A stretch of 64,000 nucleotides of DNA, from positions 79,888 to 143,887 of the forward strand of contig NZ_FNIJ01000016.1 in the NCBI RefSeq assembly GCF_900103845.1, written 5' to 3'. Shown piece by piece: positions 21,488-31,175 of the stretch (positions are counted from its first letter, which is position 1; every line of letters starts with the position of its first letter). Made by a program: the position numbers and the translations under genes. Source of the stretch: Pseudomonas jinjuensis. GTDB lineage: Bacteria > Pseudomonadota > Gammaproteobacteria > Pseudomonadales > Pseudomonadaceae. The notes under the pieces were generated by a model. The model saw nothing but the letters and a program-made list of their open reading frames with translations, was not told where the DNA came from and did no database searches.

Positions 21488-22390
21488 ATGCTCTGGCAGA
21501 AAGGAAGGCGCAGCGACAACGTGGTCGATGCGCGTGGCGAATCCGGCGCCGGCGGCGGGTTCCCCGGAGGCGGCCGGCGCATCGGCGGACGCGGACTGGG
21601 CCTCGGCGGCATCGCCATCGTCGTGGTGGTCGGCCTGCTGATGGGCCAGGACCCGATGCAGATCCTCGGCAACATCATCGGCCAGATGGACACCGGCCAG
21701 GCGCCCGCGACCACCCCGACCCAGGGCCGCCCGGCCACCGGCGCCGATCCGCAGGTGGACTTCGTGCGCTCGATCCTCGGCGACACCGAGGACACCTGGG
21801 GGCAGATCTTCACCGCCAGCAACGCGCAGTACGAACAGCCGAAGCTGATCCTGTTCAACGGCGGGGTGAACTCGGCCTGCGGCTTCGCCTCCTCCGCGGT
21901 CGGACCGTTCTATTGCCCCGGCGACCGCCGGGTCTACCTCGATCTCGGCTTCTTCCGCGAGATGGAGCAGAAGTTCTCCGCCGCCGGCGATTTCGCCCAG
22001 GCCTACGTGATCGCCCACGAGGTCGGCCACCACGTGCAGAACCTGCTCGGCATCAACGGCAAGATCCAGGCCGCCCGCCAGCGCGGCATGCACATGGAAG
22101 GCGCCAATGGCCTGCTGGTGCGCCAGGAGCTGCAGGCCGACTGCTTCGCCGGCGTCTGGGCCAACCACGCCCAGCAGCGCCTGAACTGGCTGGAGCCGGG
22201 CGACGTGGAGGAAGCGCTGAACGCCGCCAACGCCATCGGCGACGACACCCTGCAACGCCAGGCGCGCGGCACGGTGATGCCGGACTCCTTCACCCACGGC
22301 AGCTCGGCGCAGCGCGTGCGCTGGTTCAAGATGGGCTTCGAGAGCGGCTCGCCGGGCAAGTGCGATACGTTCAGGGCGCAGACGCTGTGA
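21488..22390 (+). CDS. ypfJ: YpfJ-type putative neutral zinc metallopeptidase
   Basis: A 300-residue protein with a glycine/arginine-rich cytoplasmic N-terminus, one transmembrane helix at about residues 38-54 (GLGGIAIVVVVGLLMG) and a large outward domain. The zinc-binding HExxH is HEVGHHVQNLLG, preceded by AYVIAHE; the third ligand is probably in the RQELQADCFAGVWA segment, where ELQADC is diagnostic of the family. YpfJ proteins are annotated as neutral zinc metallopeptidases, but substrates are not known. ATG 21488 follows GAGGAGG. It is transcribed away from alaC; the next gene is a Crp/Fnr regulator 103 bp further. Confidence 0.88.
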   Translation: MLWQKGRRSDNVVDARGESGAGGGFPGGGRRIGGRGLGLGGIAIVVVVGLLMGQDPMQILGNIIGQMDTGQAPATTPTQGRPATGADPQVDFVRSILGDTEDTWGQIFTASNAQYEQPKLILFNGGVNSACGFASSAVGPFYCPGDRRVYLDLGFFREMEQKFSAAGDFAQAYVIAHEVGHHVQNLLGINGKIQAARQRGMHMEGANGLLVRQELQADCFAGVWANHAQQRLNWLEPGDVEEALNAANAIGDDTLQRQARGTVMPDSFTHGSSAQRVRWFKMGFESGSPGKCDTFRAQTL

Positions 22391-22493
22391 ACCGCACGGA
22401 CTGACCTGGCTCAGGCCGCACGGCCGAGGCTTCGGGTATAGAACATCGGCGCGCGCCGCTCCCGGCGCGCCCGCTATCCCTCGTGGAGCGCCG

Positions 22494-23117
22494 ATGGCCC
22501 AGCTCGACCCTCGCACCGCCAGTGAATTCTCCCGGCTTGCCCACACCCGGCAGGTGCCGGCCGGCACCCGCCTGTTCGCCCACGGCGCGGACTGCACGCA
22601 TTTCGTGCGGCTGCGGGCCGGACGGGTGCGGGTCCAGACCGTCTCGCCCCAGGGCCGCGAAATCGTTCTCTACCGCGTGCATCCGGGCGAAAGCTGCATC
22701 ATGACCAACGCATGCCTGATGTCCGGCCGCGCCTACGCCGCCGAGGGCATCGCGGAAGCCGACTGCACGCTGGAAGTGCTGGCGCACGGCGACTTCGACC
22801 GGCTCATGGAGCAATCCGCGGCCTTTCGGCAGTGGCTGTTCGCCAGTTGCGGCGAGCGCCTGGTGGAGTTGATGCTGCTCTTCGAGAACGTCGCCTTCCA
22901 GCGCATCGACATACGCCTGGCCGCGCGCCTGCTGGAGCCCGGCCAGAACAGCCTGGCCCTGACCCACCAGCAGCTGGCCGCCGAGCTGGGCAGCTCCCGC
23001 GAGGTCATCAGCCGGCAGCTCAAGGAGTTCGAGCGGCGCGGCTGGGTACGCCTGGGCCGCGCGAGCCTGGAGATACTCCAGGCGCAGGCCCTGCGGGCAC
23101 TGGCCAGCGCTGTGTGA
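22494..23117 (+). CDS. Crp/Fnr-family transcriptional regulator
   Basis: A 207-residue regulator with an N-terminal cupin-like effector domain (about 15-115), a dimerisation helix and a C-terminal winged HTH (LTHQQLAAELGSSREVISRQL, recognition helix SREVISRQLKEF). Cysteines lie at 34, 68, 74 and 91, two of them in GESCIMTNACLMSG at the position where Crp holds its nucleotide; the cAMP-binding RxS signature of Crp is absent. This suggests a ligand other than cAMP, perhaps redox or sulfur related, which is inference. It sits 68 bp upstream of a DUF2892 gene, a pairing that suggests local control. Confidence 0.85.
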   Translation: MAQLDPRTASEFSRLAHTRQVPAGTRLFAHGADCTHFVRLRAGRVRVQTVSPQGREIVLYRVHPGESCIMTNACLMSGRAYAAEGIAEADCTLEVLAHGDFDRLMEQSAAFRQWLFASCGERLVELMLLFENVAFQRIDIRLAARLLEPGQNSLALTHQQLAAELGSSREVISRQLKEFERRGWVRLGRASLEILQAQALRALASAV

Positions 23118-23126
23118 CCAAGTCAC
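23114..23126. promoter_or_regulatory. GTGAC-N3-GTCAC palindrome, candidate operator
   Basis: The perfect palindrome GTGACCAAGTCAC overlaps the regulator's stop codon and lies 60 bp before the DUF2892 start. The dyad resembles half-sites of Crp/Fnr proteins (TGTGA or TTGAT) but with a 3-bp centre. Confidence 0.4.
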
Positions 23127-23185
23127 TGAAGTGCGGTGCGCTCCCGCCGTACAACTGGCGCTCCATATCCCCGGAGGACAGCCTC

Positions 23186-23374
23186 ATGTTGTGCAGGAAC
23201 ATCCGTACGCCGGAACGTATCGTCCGCATCATTCTCGGCCTGGGGCTGCTCGCCCTGGTCTTCGTCGGCCCGCAGACGCCCTGGGGCTGGCTCGGCCTGG
23301 TCCCGCTGGTCACCGGCGCGCTCGGCAGTTGCCCGATCTACCGGCTTTTCGGCCGCAACAGCTGTACCCGCTAG
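23186..23374 (+). CDS. DUF2892 small membrane protein (YgaP-type transmembrane domain)
   Basis: A 62-residue protein, two hydrophobic helices (IILGLGLLALVFVG and WGWLGLVPLVTGALG) ending in CPIYRLFGRNSCTR. This is the DUF2892 pattern, which also forms the membrane part of YgaP, a rhodanese-type sulfurtransferase; here no rhodanese domain is attached. Two cysteines flank the conserved PIY..FG motif. ATG 23186 has GGAGGA about 8 bases upstream. It is too short to assign a function; its closeness to the Crp/Fnr gene suggests regulation by it. Confidence 0.78.
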   Translation: MLCRNIRTPERIVRIILGLGLLALVFVGPQTPWGWLGLVPLVTGALGSCPIYRLFGRNSCTR

Positions 23375-23428
23375 GCGCCACGGGGCAAAGCGCCGGGCCT
23401 GTCGCCGGTCGCGCCGGATGCACGTCCT

Positions 23429-23453
23429 AAAAAGGGCCGCACATGTGCGGCCC
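23429..23453 (-). terminator. Terminator of prpE
   Basis: Perfect 20-bp palindrome at 23434-23453 (GGGCCGCACA and its complement) preceded by A429-A433, the T tract on the minus strand. It lies 35 bp past the prpE stop. Confidence 0.85.
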
Positions 23454-23488
23454 AGGCAATACGCCGGCAGAACCGGCGGCGTGGGGTT

Positions 23489-25384
<1,896 letters not shown>

Positions 25385-25407
25385 TATCTGACCCTCTGAA
25401 TTGTTTT

Positions 25408-25437
25408 TATGGACGGTCGAACAACGAGTATGGACGG
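25408..25437. promoter_or_regulatory. Tandem 9-bp direct repeat, candidate AraC-family site
   Basis: TATGGACGG occurs at 25408-25416 and 25429-25437, exactly 21 bp apart (two helical turns), 24-53 bp upstream of the prpE start. AraC/XylS activators typically bind such spaced direct repeats overlapping or next to the -35 box. Confidence 0.6.
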
Positions 25438-25635
25438 GACCTGCGGGTCCACCATCAATCTTTGGTATAAATCCGCCAGCACGGCTGCGAACGGCTGGTC
25501 GACTTATATTGCTGGGGCGCCGGACAGGCAGATCATCGGCAGCCTCATGACCAGCAAAGCTATCACCGGGTCGGCCGGGCAAAGATCGACTAAATTGTGC
25601 TCTTGCTGGATTAAATTGCTGAGCGAGCTACCCGT

Positions 25636-26520
25636 ATGTCGAGAACCTCGGACTGGCCCCTGCCGAGCGGCAGCCTGCGCCTGCTGCTACCGCCGGCGCT
25701 GCGGCAGAAACTCGCCAACCACCCGCTGAGCCGCGACCTCTACCCCACCTCGCTGGGCCATTACCGCCGCGCGCTGCACCACCAGATGAGCCGCGAGCAG
25801 CACGACGACCACCTGCTGATCTACTGCAGCGAAGGCCGCGGCGTGCTGCAGGTGGAGGGCGGGCAGGAATGGCCGGTCGGCTGCGGCGACCTGATCTGGC
25901 TGCCGCCGGGCATGGCCCACGCCTACCGCGCCGACGAGCAGGCGCCCTGGACCATTTCCTGGGTGCACCTGTGCGGCGACAGCGCCGCCTGGCTGCGCCG
26001 CGCCGCCGGCTACGACGAGGCGCCGCTGCGCCATTGGGGCGTGCAGCACGCGCTGCTCAACGGCTTCGCCCAACTGCTCGAGGCGCGCCACAGCGGCTAT
26101 CGCTTCCAGCCCTTCCTGCTCGCCGCCAGCCGGCTGCGCAGCCTGCTCTGCCAGCTGCCGCTGCTGCGCCCGCTGCGCGAGGGCGGACTGGACCTCGACG
26201 GCCTGCACGCGCACATGCGCGAGAACCTCCACGCGCGTCTCGACCTGGCGCAACTGGCGGCGTTCTGCAACCTGTCGAAGTTCCACTTCGTCAACCGCTA
26301 CCGCGCCGCCACCGGGCGCACGCCGATCCAGCACTTCCTGCACCTGAAGATCGAATACGCCTGCCAGTTGCTGGACAGCAGCGGGCACAGCATCGCCCAG
26401 GTCGCAGAGGCCCTCGGCTATGACGACAGCTATTACTTTTCAAGACTTTTCAGCAAGGTCATGGGCATGTCGCCCAGCGCCTACCGGCAGCGCCTGGGAC
26501 AGGGCAAGGGCGGCGCCTGA
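25636..26520 (+). CDS. AraC-family transcriptional regulator (MmsR-like)
   Basis: A 294-residue regulator. The N-terminal half is a cupin effector domain (HHQMSREQHDDHLLIYCSEG, then WPVGCGDLIWLPPGMAHAY) and the C-terminal ~100 residues carry two HTH motifs (LDLAQLAAFCNLSKFHF and SIAQVAEALGYDDSYYFSRLF, then GMSPSAYRQ). The ligand pocket resembles that of MmsR, which controls valine/propionate-related genes next to an acyl-CoA synthetase in P. aeruginosa, but the mmsAB genes are not here. It is divergent from prpE across 251 bp containing a tandem direct repeat, so prpE is the obvious target. ATG 25636 is weakly supported by GAGCG upstream. Confidence 0.85.
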   Translation: MSRTSDWPLPSGSLRLLLPPALRQKLANHPLSRDLYPTSLGHYRRALHHQMSREQHDDHLLIYCSEGRGVLQVEGGQEWPVGCGDLIWLPPGMAHAYRADEQAPWTISWVHLCGDSAAWLRRAAGYDEAPLRHWGVQHALLNGFAQLLEARHSGYRFQPFLLAASRLRSLLCQLPLLRPLREGGLDLDGLHAHMRENLHARLDLAQLAAFCNLSKFHFVNRYRAATGRTPIQHFLHLKIEYACQLLDSSGHSIAQVAEALGYDDSYYFSRLFSKVMGMSPSAYRQRLGQGKGGA

Positions 26521-26638
26521 ACGCGGCAGGCGAAGCGGCGGACCGATTGTCGGCATGCGCGCCTGCAGCCGGCCCGGCCCATGGGGCGGGGCTAAACTTT
26601 AGCTCCCTCCCCCGTCCCGCCGAGCAGGGTGCCGAACC

Positions 26639-26818
26639 ATGAAGATCGTCGTCCGTCCACTCGACCGTTCGAAAGGCGAACGCTGGCAGGTCTGCCTCGA
26701 CCGGCAGACCGTGAACTTCCGCAACGAGCAGGAAGCCCGGCACTTCGTCGCCACCCTGGAAGCACGCCTGCAGGCACCTCACCAGTTGCCGCGCCTGGAG
26801 TCGGAACTGAGGCCCTGA
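26639..26818 (+). CDS. Small uncharacterised protein, 59 residues
   Basis: Reads MKIVVRPLDRSKGERWQVCL to the end SELRP, soluble, rich in R, E and Q, without signal or membrane segment. Coding is supported by high GC at third positions, an upstream CAGGGTG, and a composition like a DUF2188-type small protein (RSKGERWQVCLDRQTVNFRN followed by a helix EQEARHFVATLEARL). I do not recognise a specific family. It lies 121 bp after the AraC gene and stops 5 bp before the convergent exporter gene. Confidence 0.6.
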   Translation: MKIVVRPLDRSKGERWQVCLDRQTVNFRNEQEARHFVATLEARLQAPHQLPRLESELRP

Positions 26819-26823
26819 ACGCC

Positions 26824-27999
26824 TCAGGCCGTCCGTTCGCTGATCTGCCCGGTCATCCAGCCGAATAGCACCGTCGCCACGCCGCACAGGGTGATCACCA
26901 GCGCCATGGGCAGCGCAGTGCCGTCGTGCAGCACGCCGACCAGCGCCGAAGCGCAGGCGGCGACGGTGAACTGCAGGCTGCCCATCATCGCCGAGGCGCT
27001 GCCGGCGTGGCTGCCCTGCCCGGCCAGGGCGCAGGCCGCCGAGTTGGGCATCAGCAGGCCGAGGCTGGAGATGCAGCCGAACAGCGGCAGCAGCAGCGGC
27101 CACAGCACCGGCGGGCGAGCCAGCGCGGCGAGCAGCAGGGCCAGGCCGCAGACCAGGTAGACCCACACCGCGCGGCGCAGCCAGAAGCCGGGGCCGCGAT
27201 AGCGCAGCAGCCGGGCGTTGACCTGCCCCATGAGCACGAACCCCGCGGCGTTGCTGCCGAACACCCAGCCGTAATGCTCGGGCGGCACGCCGTAGAGCTG
27301 GATCAGCACGAAGGGCGAGCCGGCGATGTAGGCGAACATCCCGGCCATGGCCACGCCGCCGGTCAGCGCATAGCAGATGAAACTGCGGTCGCGCAGCAGG
27401 CCGAGGTACTGCCTGAGCGCGCCGTTCAGTTGCGGACGCGGTCCGGCGGGAATGGTTTCCGGCAGCCAGAGGGCGATCGCCAGGCCGACCAGCGCGCTGA
27501 ACAGCGCCAGGCAATGGAAGATCGACTGCCAGCCGGAAATCCCCAGCAGCACCCCGCCGGCCAGCGGCGCCAGGATCGGCGCCAGCCCCATCACCAGCAT
27601 CAGCTGCGAGAACGCCCGCGCCGCGCCGATCGGATCGCACAGGTCGCGCACCACCGCCCGCGACACCACCATCCCGGCGCAGCCGCCGAGCGCCTGGACG
27701 AAACGCGCAGCGATCAGCCACTCCAGGTTCGGCGCGAAGGCACAGGCCACCGAGGCCAGGGTGAAGATGACCACCCCGAGCAGCAGCGGCATGCGCCGGC
27801 CGTAGCGGTCGGCCAGCGGGCCATAGAGCAGCTGGCCGATGGCCAGGCCGGCGAAGTACACCGAAAGGCTGAGCTGGACATGCTCGACGTCGGTGCCGAA
27901 CACCTCCGCCAGGGTCGGGAAGCTGGGCAGGTAGAAATCGACGGCCATCGGACCGAAGGCGCTCAGGGCGCCAAGGATCAGCAGGATGCGGAGGGTCAT
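26824..27999 (-). CDS. Bcr/CflA-type MFS drug exporter
   Basis: A 391-residue, 12-helix major facilitator of the drug:H+ antiporter-1 group, resembling bicyclomycin-resistance protein Bcr. Signatures are FYLPSFPTLAEVFG at the start, the loop 2-3 motif GPLADRYGRRMPLLLG, and the later AFSQLMLVMGLAPILAPLAGG. Substrates cannot be deduced. The start at 27999 (MTLRILLILGALSAFGPMAVD) is the family-type N-terminus; longer readings to 28200 add unrelated sequence. There is no convincing Shine-Dalgarno beyond a GAG near position -9. It is divergent from the gtr cassette. Confidence 0.88.
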   Translation of the reverse strand: MTLRILLILGALSAFGPMAVDFYLPSFPTLAEVFGTDVEHVQLSLSVYFAGLAIGQLLYGPLADRYGRRMPLLLGVVIFTLASVACAFAPNLEWLIAARFVQALGGCAGMVVSRAVVRDLCDPIGAARAFSQLMLVMGLAPILAPLAGGVLLGISGWQSIFHCLALFSALVGLAIALWLPETIPAGPRPQLNGALRQYLGLLRDRSFICYALTGGVAMAGMFAYIAGSPFVLIQLYGVPPEHYGWVFGSNAAGFVLMGQVNARLLRYRGPGFWLRRAVWVYLVCGLALLLAALARPPVLWPLLLPLFGCISSLGLLMPNSAACALAGQGSHAGSASAMMGSLQFTVAACASALVGVLHDGTALPMALVITLCGVATVLFGWMTGQISERTA

Positions 28000-28268
28000 G
28001 AGGTCTCGAACGATCTCGCGCCACGACCAGACGATCTGGCTGTGACCTTGTCGGAGGGGACAGAAAGTAGGGAAGGATACCCTCAACCGCCTCCGGACGC
28101 CGGGAAATATCCACATCGCGACGCCGGGTGCCGGTTCGCCGCCACAGCCCAGGTCGTACTTCGAAGCACCCTGCAGCTCAGGGAAACAGCCCTGCCCCAT
28201 TGAGGAAATTTCCCCATTGGCATTCCAGGAAAATCGGGCCTCGATCTGTCAAGGAAGAGACCCCCGAT

Positions 28269-29747
28269 ATGTATGAATCAGACAAGGAAGCGGAGCGATA
28301 CGCCCCCTTCATGATCGTCCTGACCTGCGTCCTGCTCTGTCTGCTGGTAAGCAAAGGCAACGCCCTGCTTCCAGGCTACTCGGTAGACGACTACCTGCTT
28401 ACCTACGCCGACGCTGACCCCGGCATGTACCTCAGCCAGGGGCGCTATACGGAGGTCGCGCTTCAATGGCTGACGCGCCAGTTGGGGTTGCGCTGGAGCG
28501 ATATCTACTTCCCCAACATCGTCCTTCTGCTTCTCGCCTATGGAGCCCTCATCAGCCTGGCTGTCCTGGCCGTGCGCCCAGCGCGAACCTCGCTCGCGAT
28601 TCCGTGCATTGGCGGCGCGATCATCGCCTGCCATCCCTTCTTCAGCGCCCTGCTGGCCTTCCGCGAGGCCGCGCTGAATAGCCTTTGTTGCATCGTCCTG
28701 CTGGTCGTCTTCCTGCATGCGTGGCTGCACCTCACCCACAACCAGCCTCTGCGCCAATGTTGGAGCACGCATTTGCTGGCAGCGCTCGCCCTGGCGGGTG
28801 CGCTTGGCTGCTACCAGCCAGCGCTCGGCATCGCACTCTGCATCACGCTGCCGATCGTCATGCAGCGCGCCTTCAGCATGGCGCAGCGGCCGCTTCGGGA
28901 AATCGGCCGGCAATGGCGGCTCGGCATTCCGATGTTGCTGGCTGTCGCCTTCTATATCCTGCTCAACAGGTTTCTGACCTGGCATCCGGACGTCGTGGTC
29001 GACCCGCGAAGCCAGATCGTCGGCTGGGCTGAATTGCCGCAGCGCCTTCGCCAGTTTGCCGAACTGCTGTACCAGCTGCTGCTTGGCGGCACCGCTCTCG
29101 AGTCGGCGCTCCTGATCAAGGCCCAAGGGCTTCTGCTTCTACTCGGATTGATATCGATTGGCTGGCGTACTCCCCTGAAGGCCACAGCATTTCTCATCCT
29201 CTATCTCTTTCTGGTCGTGCTGTCGGTCGCGCCTCTGGCGCTTTCCAGCATCTGGTGGCCAGCCTTGAGGGCAGCCATCGCCTCGGGTTTCGCCCTCGGC
29301 ATGCTGGCGACCATGACCCTGGCCTGCGCCGGGCGACTCACCCGCCCGCTGGCGGCCGGCTGGCTGTTCGTCTGCTGGGGGCTGGCCCTGCACAGCTCCG
29401 CCCTGCTGCTGGACCAGGCGCGCCTGAACCGCTGGGACATCAGCCAGGCGCAACTCCTGGTGCAGGACATCCGCCGGCAGTTCCCGGACCTCACCCGCCC
29501 GCGCATCAGCCTGGTACCGGGTCAGTGGCGCTATCCGGCCACCCTGCAATCGGCCATGCATGACCACGGCGAATCCGCCTTCGCGACCCCATGGGCGATA
29601 CAGGGCCTGCTGCGCGAGGCCACCGGCCAGGAGCTGGAATGGGTCTATCCGGAAGAGGCCGACAAGGAGCGCTGCACGCACTCGCCACACTGGCCGGGCG
29701 AGGGCTCGCTGCTGCGCAAGGAGGACGTCATCCATGTCTGCCTCTAG
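28269..29747 (+). CDS. GtrII-like O-antigen glucosyltransferase (type-specific)
   Basis: A 492-residue membrane protein with about ten hydrophobic segments and the motif GYSVDDYLLTYAD near residue 37, typical of Glucos_trans_II / GtrII proteins. These transfer glucose from undecaprenyl-phosphate-glucose to O-antigen in the periplasm. Hand counts of 60-base samples give 29, 32 and 36 G+C (48-60%) in its upstream region and body, against about 73% in a sample of copA, so the gene looks imported. It overlaps the following GtrB-like gene by 14 bp. ATG 28269 follows AAGGAAGAG. The sugar and acceptor are not predictable from sequence. Confidence 0.78.
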   Translation: MYESDKEAERYAPFMIVLTCVLLCLLVSKGNALLPGYSVDDYLLTYADADPGMYLSQGRYTEVALQWLTRQLGLRWSDIYFPNIVLLLLAYGALISLAVLAVRPARTSLAIPCIGGAIIACHPFFSALLAFREAALNSLCCIVLLVVFLHAWLHLTHNQPLRQCWSTHLLAALALAGALGCYQPALGIALCITLPIVMQRAFSMAQRPLREIGRQWRLGIPMLLAVAFYILLNRFLTWHPDVVVDPRSQIVGWAELPQRLRQFAELLYQLLLGGTALESALLIKAQGLLLLLGLISIGWRTPLKATAFLILYLFLVVLSVAPLALSSIWWPALRAAIASGFALGMLATMTLACAGRLTRPLAAGWLFVCWGLALHSSALLLDQARLNRWDISQAQLLVQDIRRQFPDLTRPRISLVPGQWRYPATLQSAMHDHGESAFATPWAIQGLLREATGQELEWVYPEEADKERCTHSPHWPGEGSLLRKEDVIHVCL

Positions 29748-30726
29748 GCGCCATGCGCCATTCATCTCGCTGGTGGTGCCCTGCTACAACGAGAGCGCCG
29801 TGCTCGGCCTGTTCCACGAAACCGTCTCCCGGCACATGCGCGACCTGGACTGCGTCGGCTACGAGTTCGTCTTCATCAACGACGGCAGCCGGGACCGGAC
29901 GCTCGACTGCCTGCGCGACCTGGCCATTGGTGATCCACGTGTCGTGGTGATCGATCTGGCGCGCAACTTCGGCAAGGAAGCGGCGCTGACGGCCGGCCTG
30001 TTCGAAGCGGTCGGCGACGTGCTGGTGCCGATGGACGCCGACCTGCAGGACCCGCCGGAACTGCTCGCGGATTTCCTGGAAAACTGGCGGAACGGTTACG
30101 ACGTGGTGCTGGCCCGGCGGGTGGACCGCAGTTCCGATGGATTGCTCAAGCGCACCACTGCGCGCTGGTTCTACAAGTTCCACAGCCGCCTGTGCGACGT
30201 TCACCTGCCGGAAAACGTGGGGGATTATCGACTCATGGACCGCAAGGTGGTCGATGCGCTGAAGGCTCTGCCCGAGCGCCACCGGTTCATGAAGGGCCTG
30301 TTCGCCTGGGTCGGCCACCGCACCGCCATCGTCGACTATGTGCGCTGCCCGAGGGCCGCGGGAACCAGCAAGTTCTCCGGCTGGAAGCTGTGGAACCTGG
30401 CGTTGGAGGGCATCACCAGCTTCAGCACGCTGCCGCTGCGCATATGGACCTACCTGGGGGCGCTGATCGCCTCGGCCTCCATCCTCTATGCCGCCTTCAT
30501 CGTGCTGCGCACCCTGCTGTCGGGGGTCGATGTGCCCGGCTACGCCTCGCTCCTGACCTCCGTGCTCCTGCTGTCGGGTATCCAACTGATCGGCATCGGC
30601 GTGGTCGGCGAGTACGTCGGTCGGATCTACATGGAGTCCAAGCAGCGTCCCCTGTACCTGATCCAGGCCCGCTACGGCCGAAGCCCGGGCTGCCGGACCG
30701 AAAGCGAGCGTCATGAGCAAGCCTGA
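29734..30726 (+). CDS. gtrB: GtrB-like polyprenyl-phosphate glucosyltransferase
   Basis: A 330-residue GT2-family enzyme that loads glucose from UDP-glucose onto undecaprenyl phosphate on the cytoplasmic face. The GT-A domain shows SLVVPCYNES, FINDGSRDRTLD, ARNFGKEAALTAGL and the metal-binding MDADLQDPPE; two C-terminal helices (IWTYLGALIASASILYAAF and SVLLLSGIQLIGIGVVGEY) anchor it. This is the GtrB/DPM1 arrangement. ATG 29734 has AAGGAGGA about 8 bases upstream. It overlaps its neighbours by 14 bp on both sides, so the three genes are one coupled operon. Confidence 0.9.
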   Translation: MSASRRHAPFISLVVPCYNESAVLGLFHETVSRHMRDLDCVGYEFVFINDGSRDRTLDCLRDLAIGDPRVVVIDLARNFGKEAALTAGLFEAVGDVLVPMDADLQDPPELLADFLENWRNGYDVVLARRVDRSSDGLLKRTTARWFYKFHSRLCDVHLPENVGDYRLMDRKVVDALKALPERHRFMKGLFAWVGHRTAIVDYVRCPRAAGTSKFSGWKLWNLALEGITSFSTLPLRIWTYLGALIASASILYAAFIVLRTLLSGVDVPGYASLLTSVLLLSGIQLIGIGVVGEYVGRIYMESKQRPLYLIQARYGRSPGCRTESERHEQA

Positions 30727-31129
30727 AGCGCCATCCCGGACCGGCCGGCTTTTCCTGTTCGCCATCGGTGGGACCCTGGGCTTCCTGGTCGATGCGACGG
30801 TGCTCGCCTGCCTGTCATCGCTGGGCGTGAATCTCTATGGGGGGCGGGTGCTGTCGTTCCTTTGCGCCGTGTTCGCGACCTGGCGATTCAATCGCCGGCG
30901 CACCTTCGGGGAGCGCCGGCGGGAGAATGGCCAACTGCTGGAAGCCCTGCGCTATCTGGCGGCAATGAGCCTGGGCGGCGCGGCCAACTACCTGGGCTTC
31001 GTCCTGCTGCTGGAGCACTGGAGATTGGCCGGAGAATGGCCGGTGGTCGCGGTCGCCGCCGGTTGTCTGCTGGGGATGGTCGTCAACTACTCCACTTCGT
31101 CGCGCTGGGTATTCCGCAAGCGCAACTGA
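30713..31129 (+). CDS. gtrA: GtrA-like bactoprenol-glucose flippase
   Basis: A 138-residue protein with four transmembrane helices in the GtrA-like family, thought to flip undecaprenyl-phosphate-glucose across the inner membrane. Visible are GGTLGFLVDATVLACL, the cytoplasmic WRFNRRRTFG loop and the final MVVNYSTSSRWVFRK, all typical. It overlaps gtrB by 14 bp. With the upstream genes it completes the flippase / donor synthase / transferase trio of phage- and chromosome-encoded serotype-conversion cassettes. Confidence 0.9.
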   Translation: MSKPEAPSRTGRLFLFAIGGTLGFLVDATVLACLSSLGVNLYGGRVLSFLCAVFATWRFNRRRTFGERRRENGQLLEALRYLAAMSLGGAANYLGFVLLLEHWRLAGEWPVVAVAAGCLLGMVVNYSTSSRWVFRKRN

Positions 31130-31137
31130 CGGGACGT

Positions 31138-31170
31138 CCGGCGGGGTGCCCCTGGGGAGCACCCCGCCGG
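31138..31170. terminator. Hairpin between convergent gtrA and the RND gene
   Basis: 12-bp perfect stem (CCGGCGGGGTGC at 31138-31149, complement 31159-31170) with a 9-base loop. There is no T tract on either side, so termination is uncertain; it lies exactly between two convergent genes. Confidence 0.5.
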
Positions 31171-31175
31171 CCCAC

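Noticed and set aside
31138..31170. A confident bidirectional terminator between gtrA and the RND gene
   Set aside because: The stem is strong, but neither side has a T tract, so it is listed only at low confidence.
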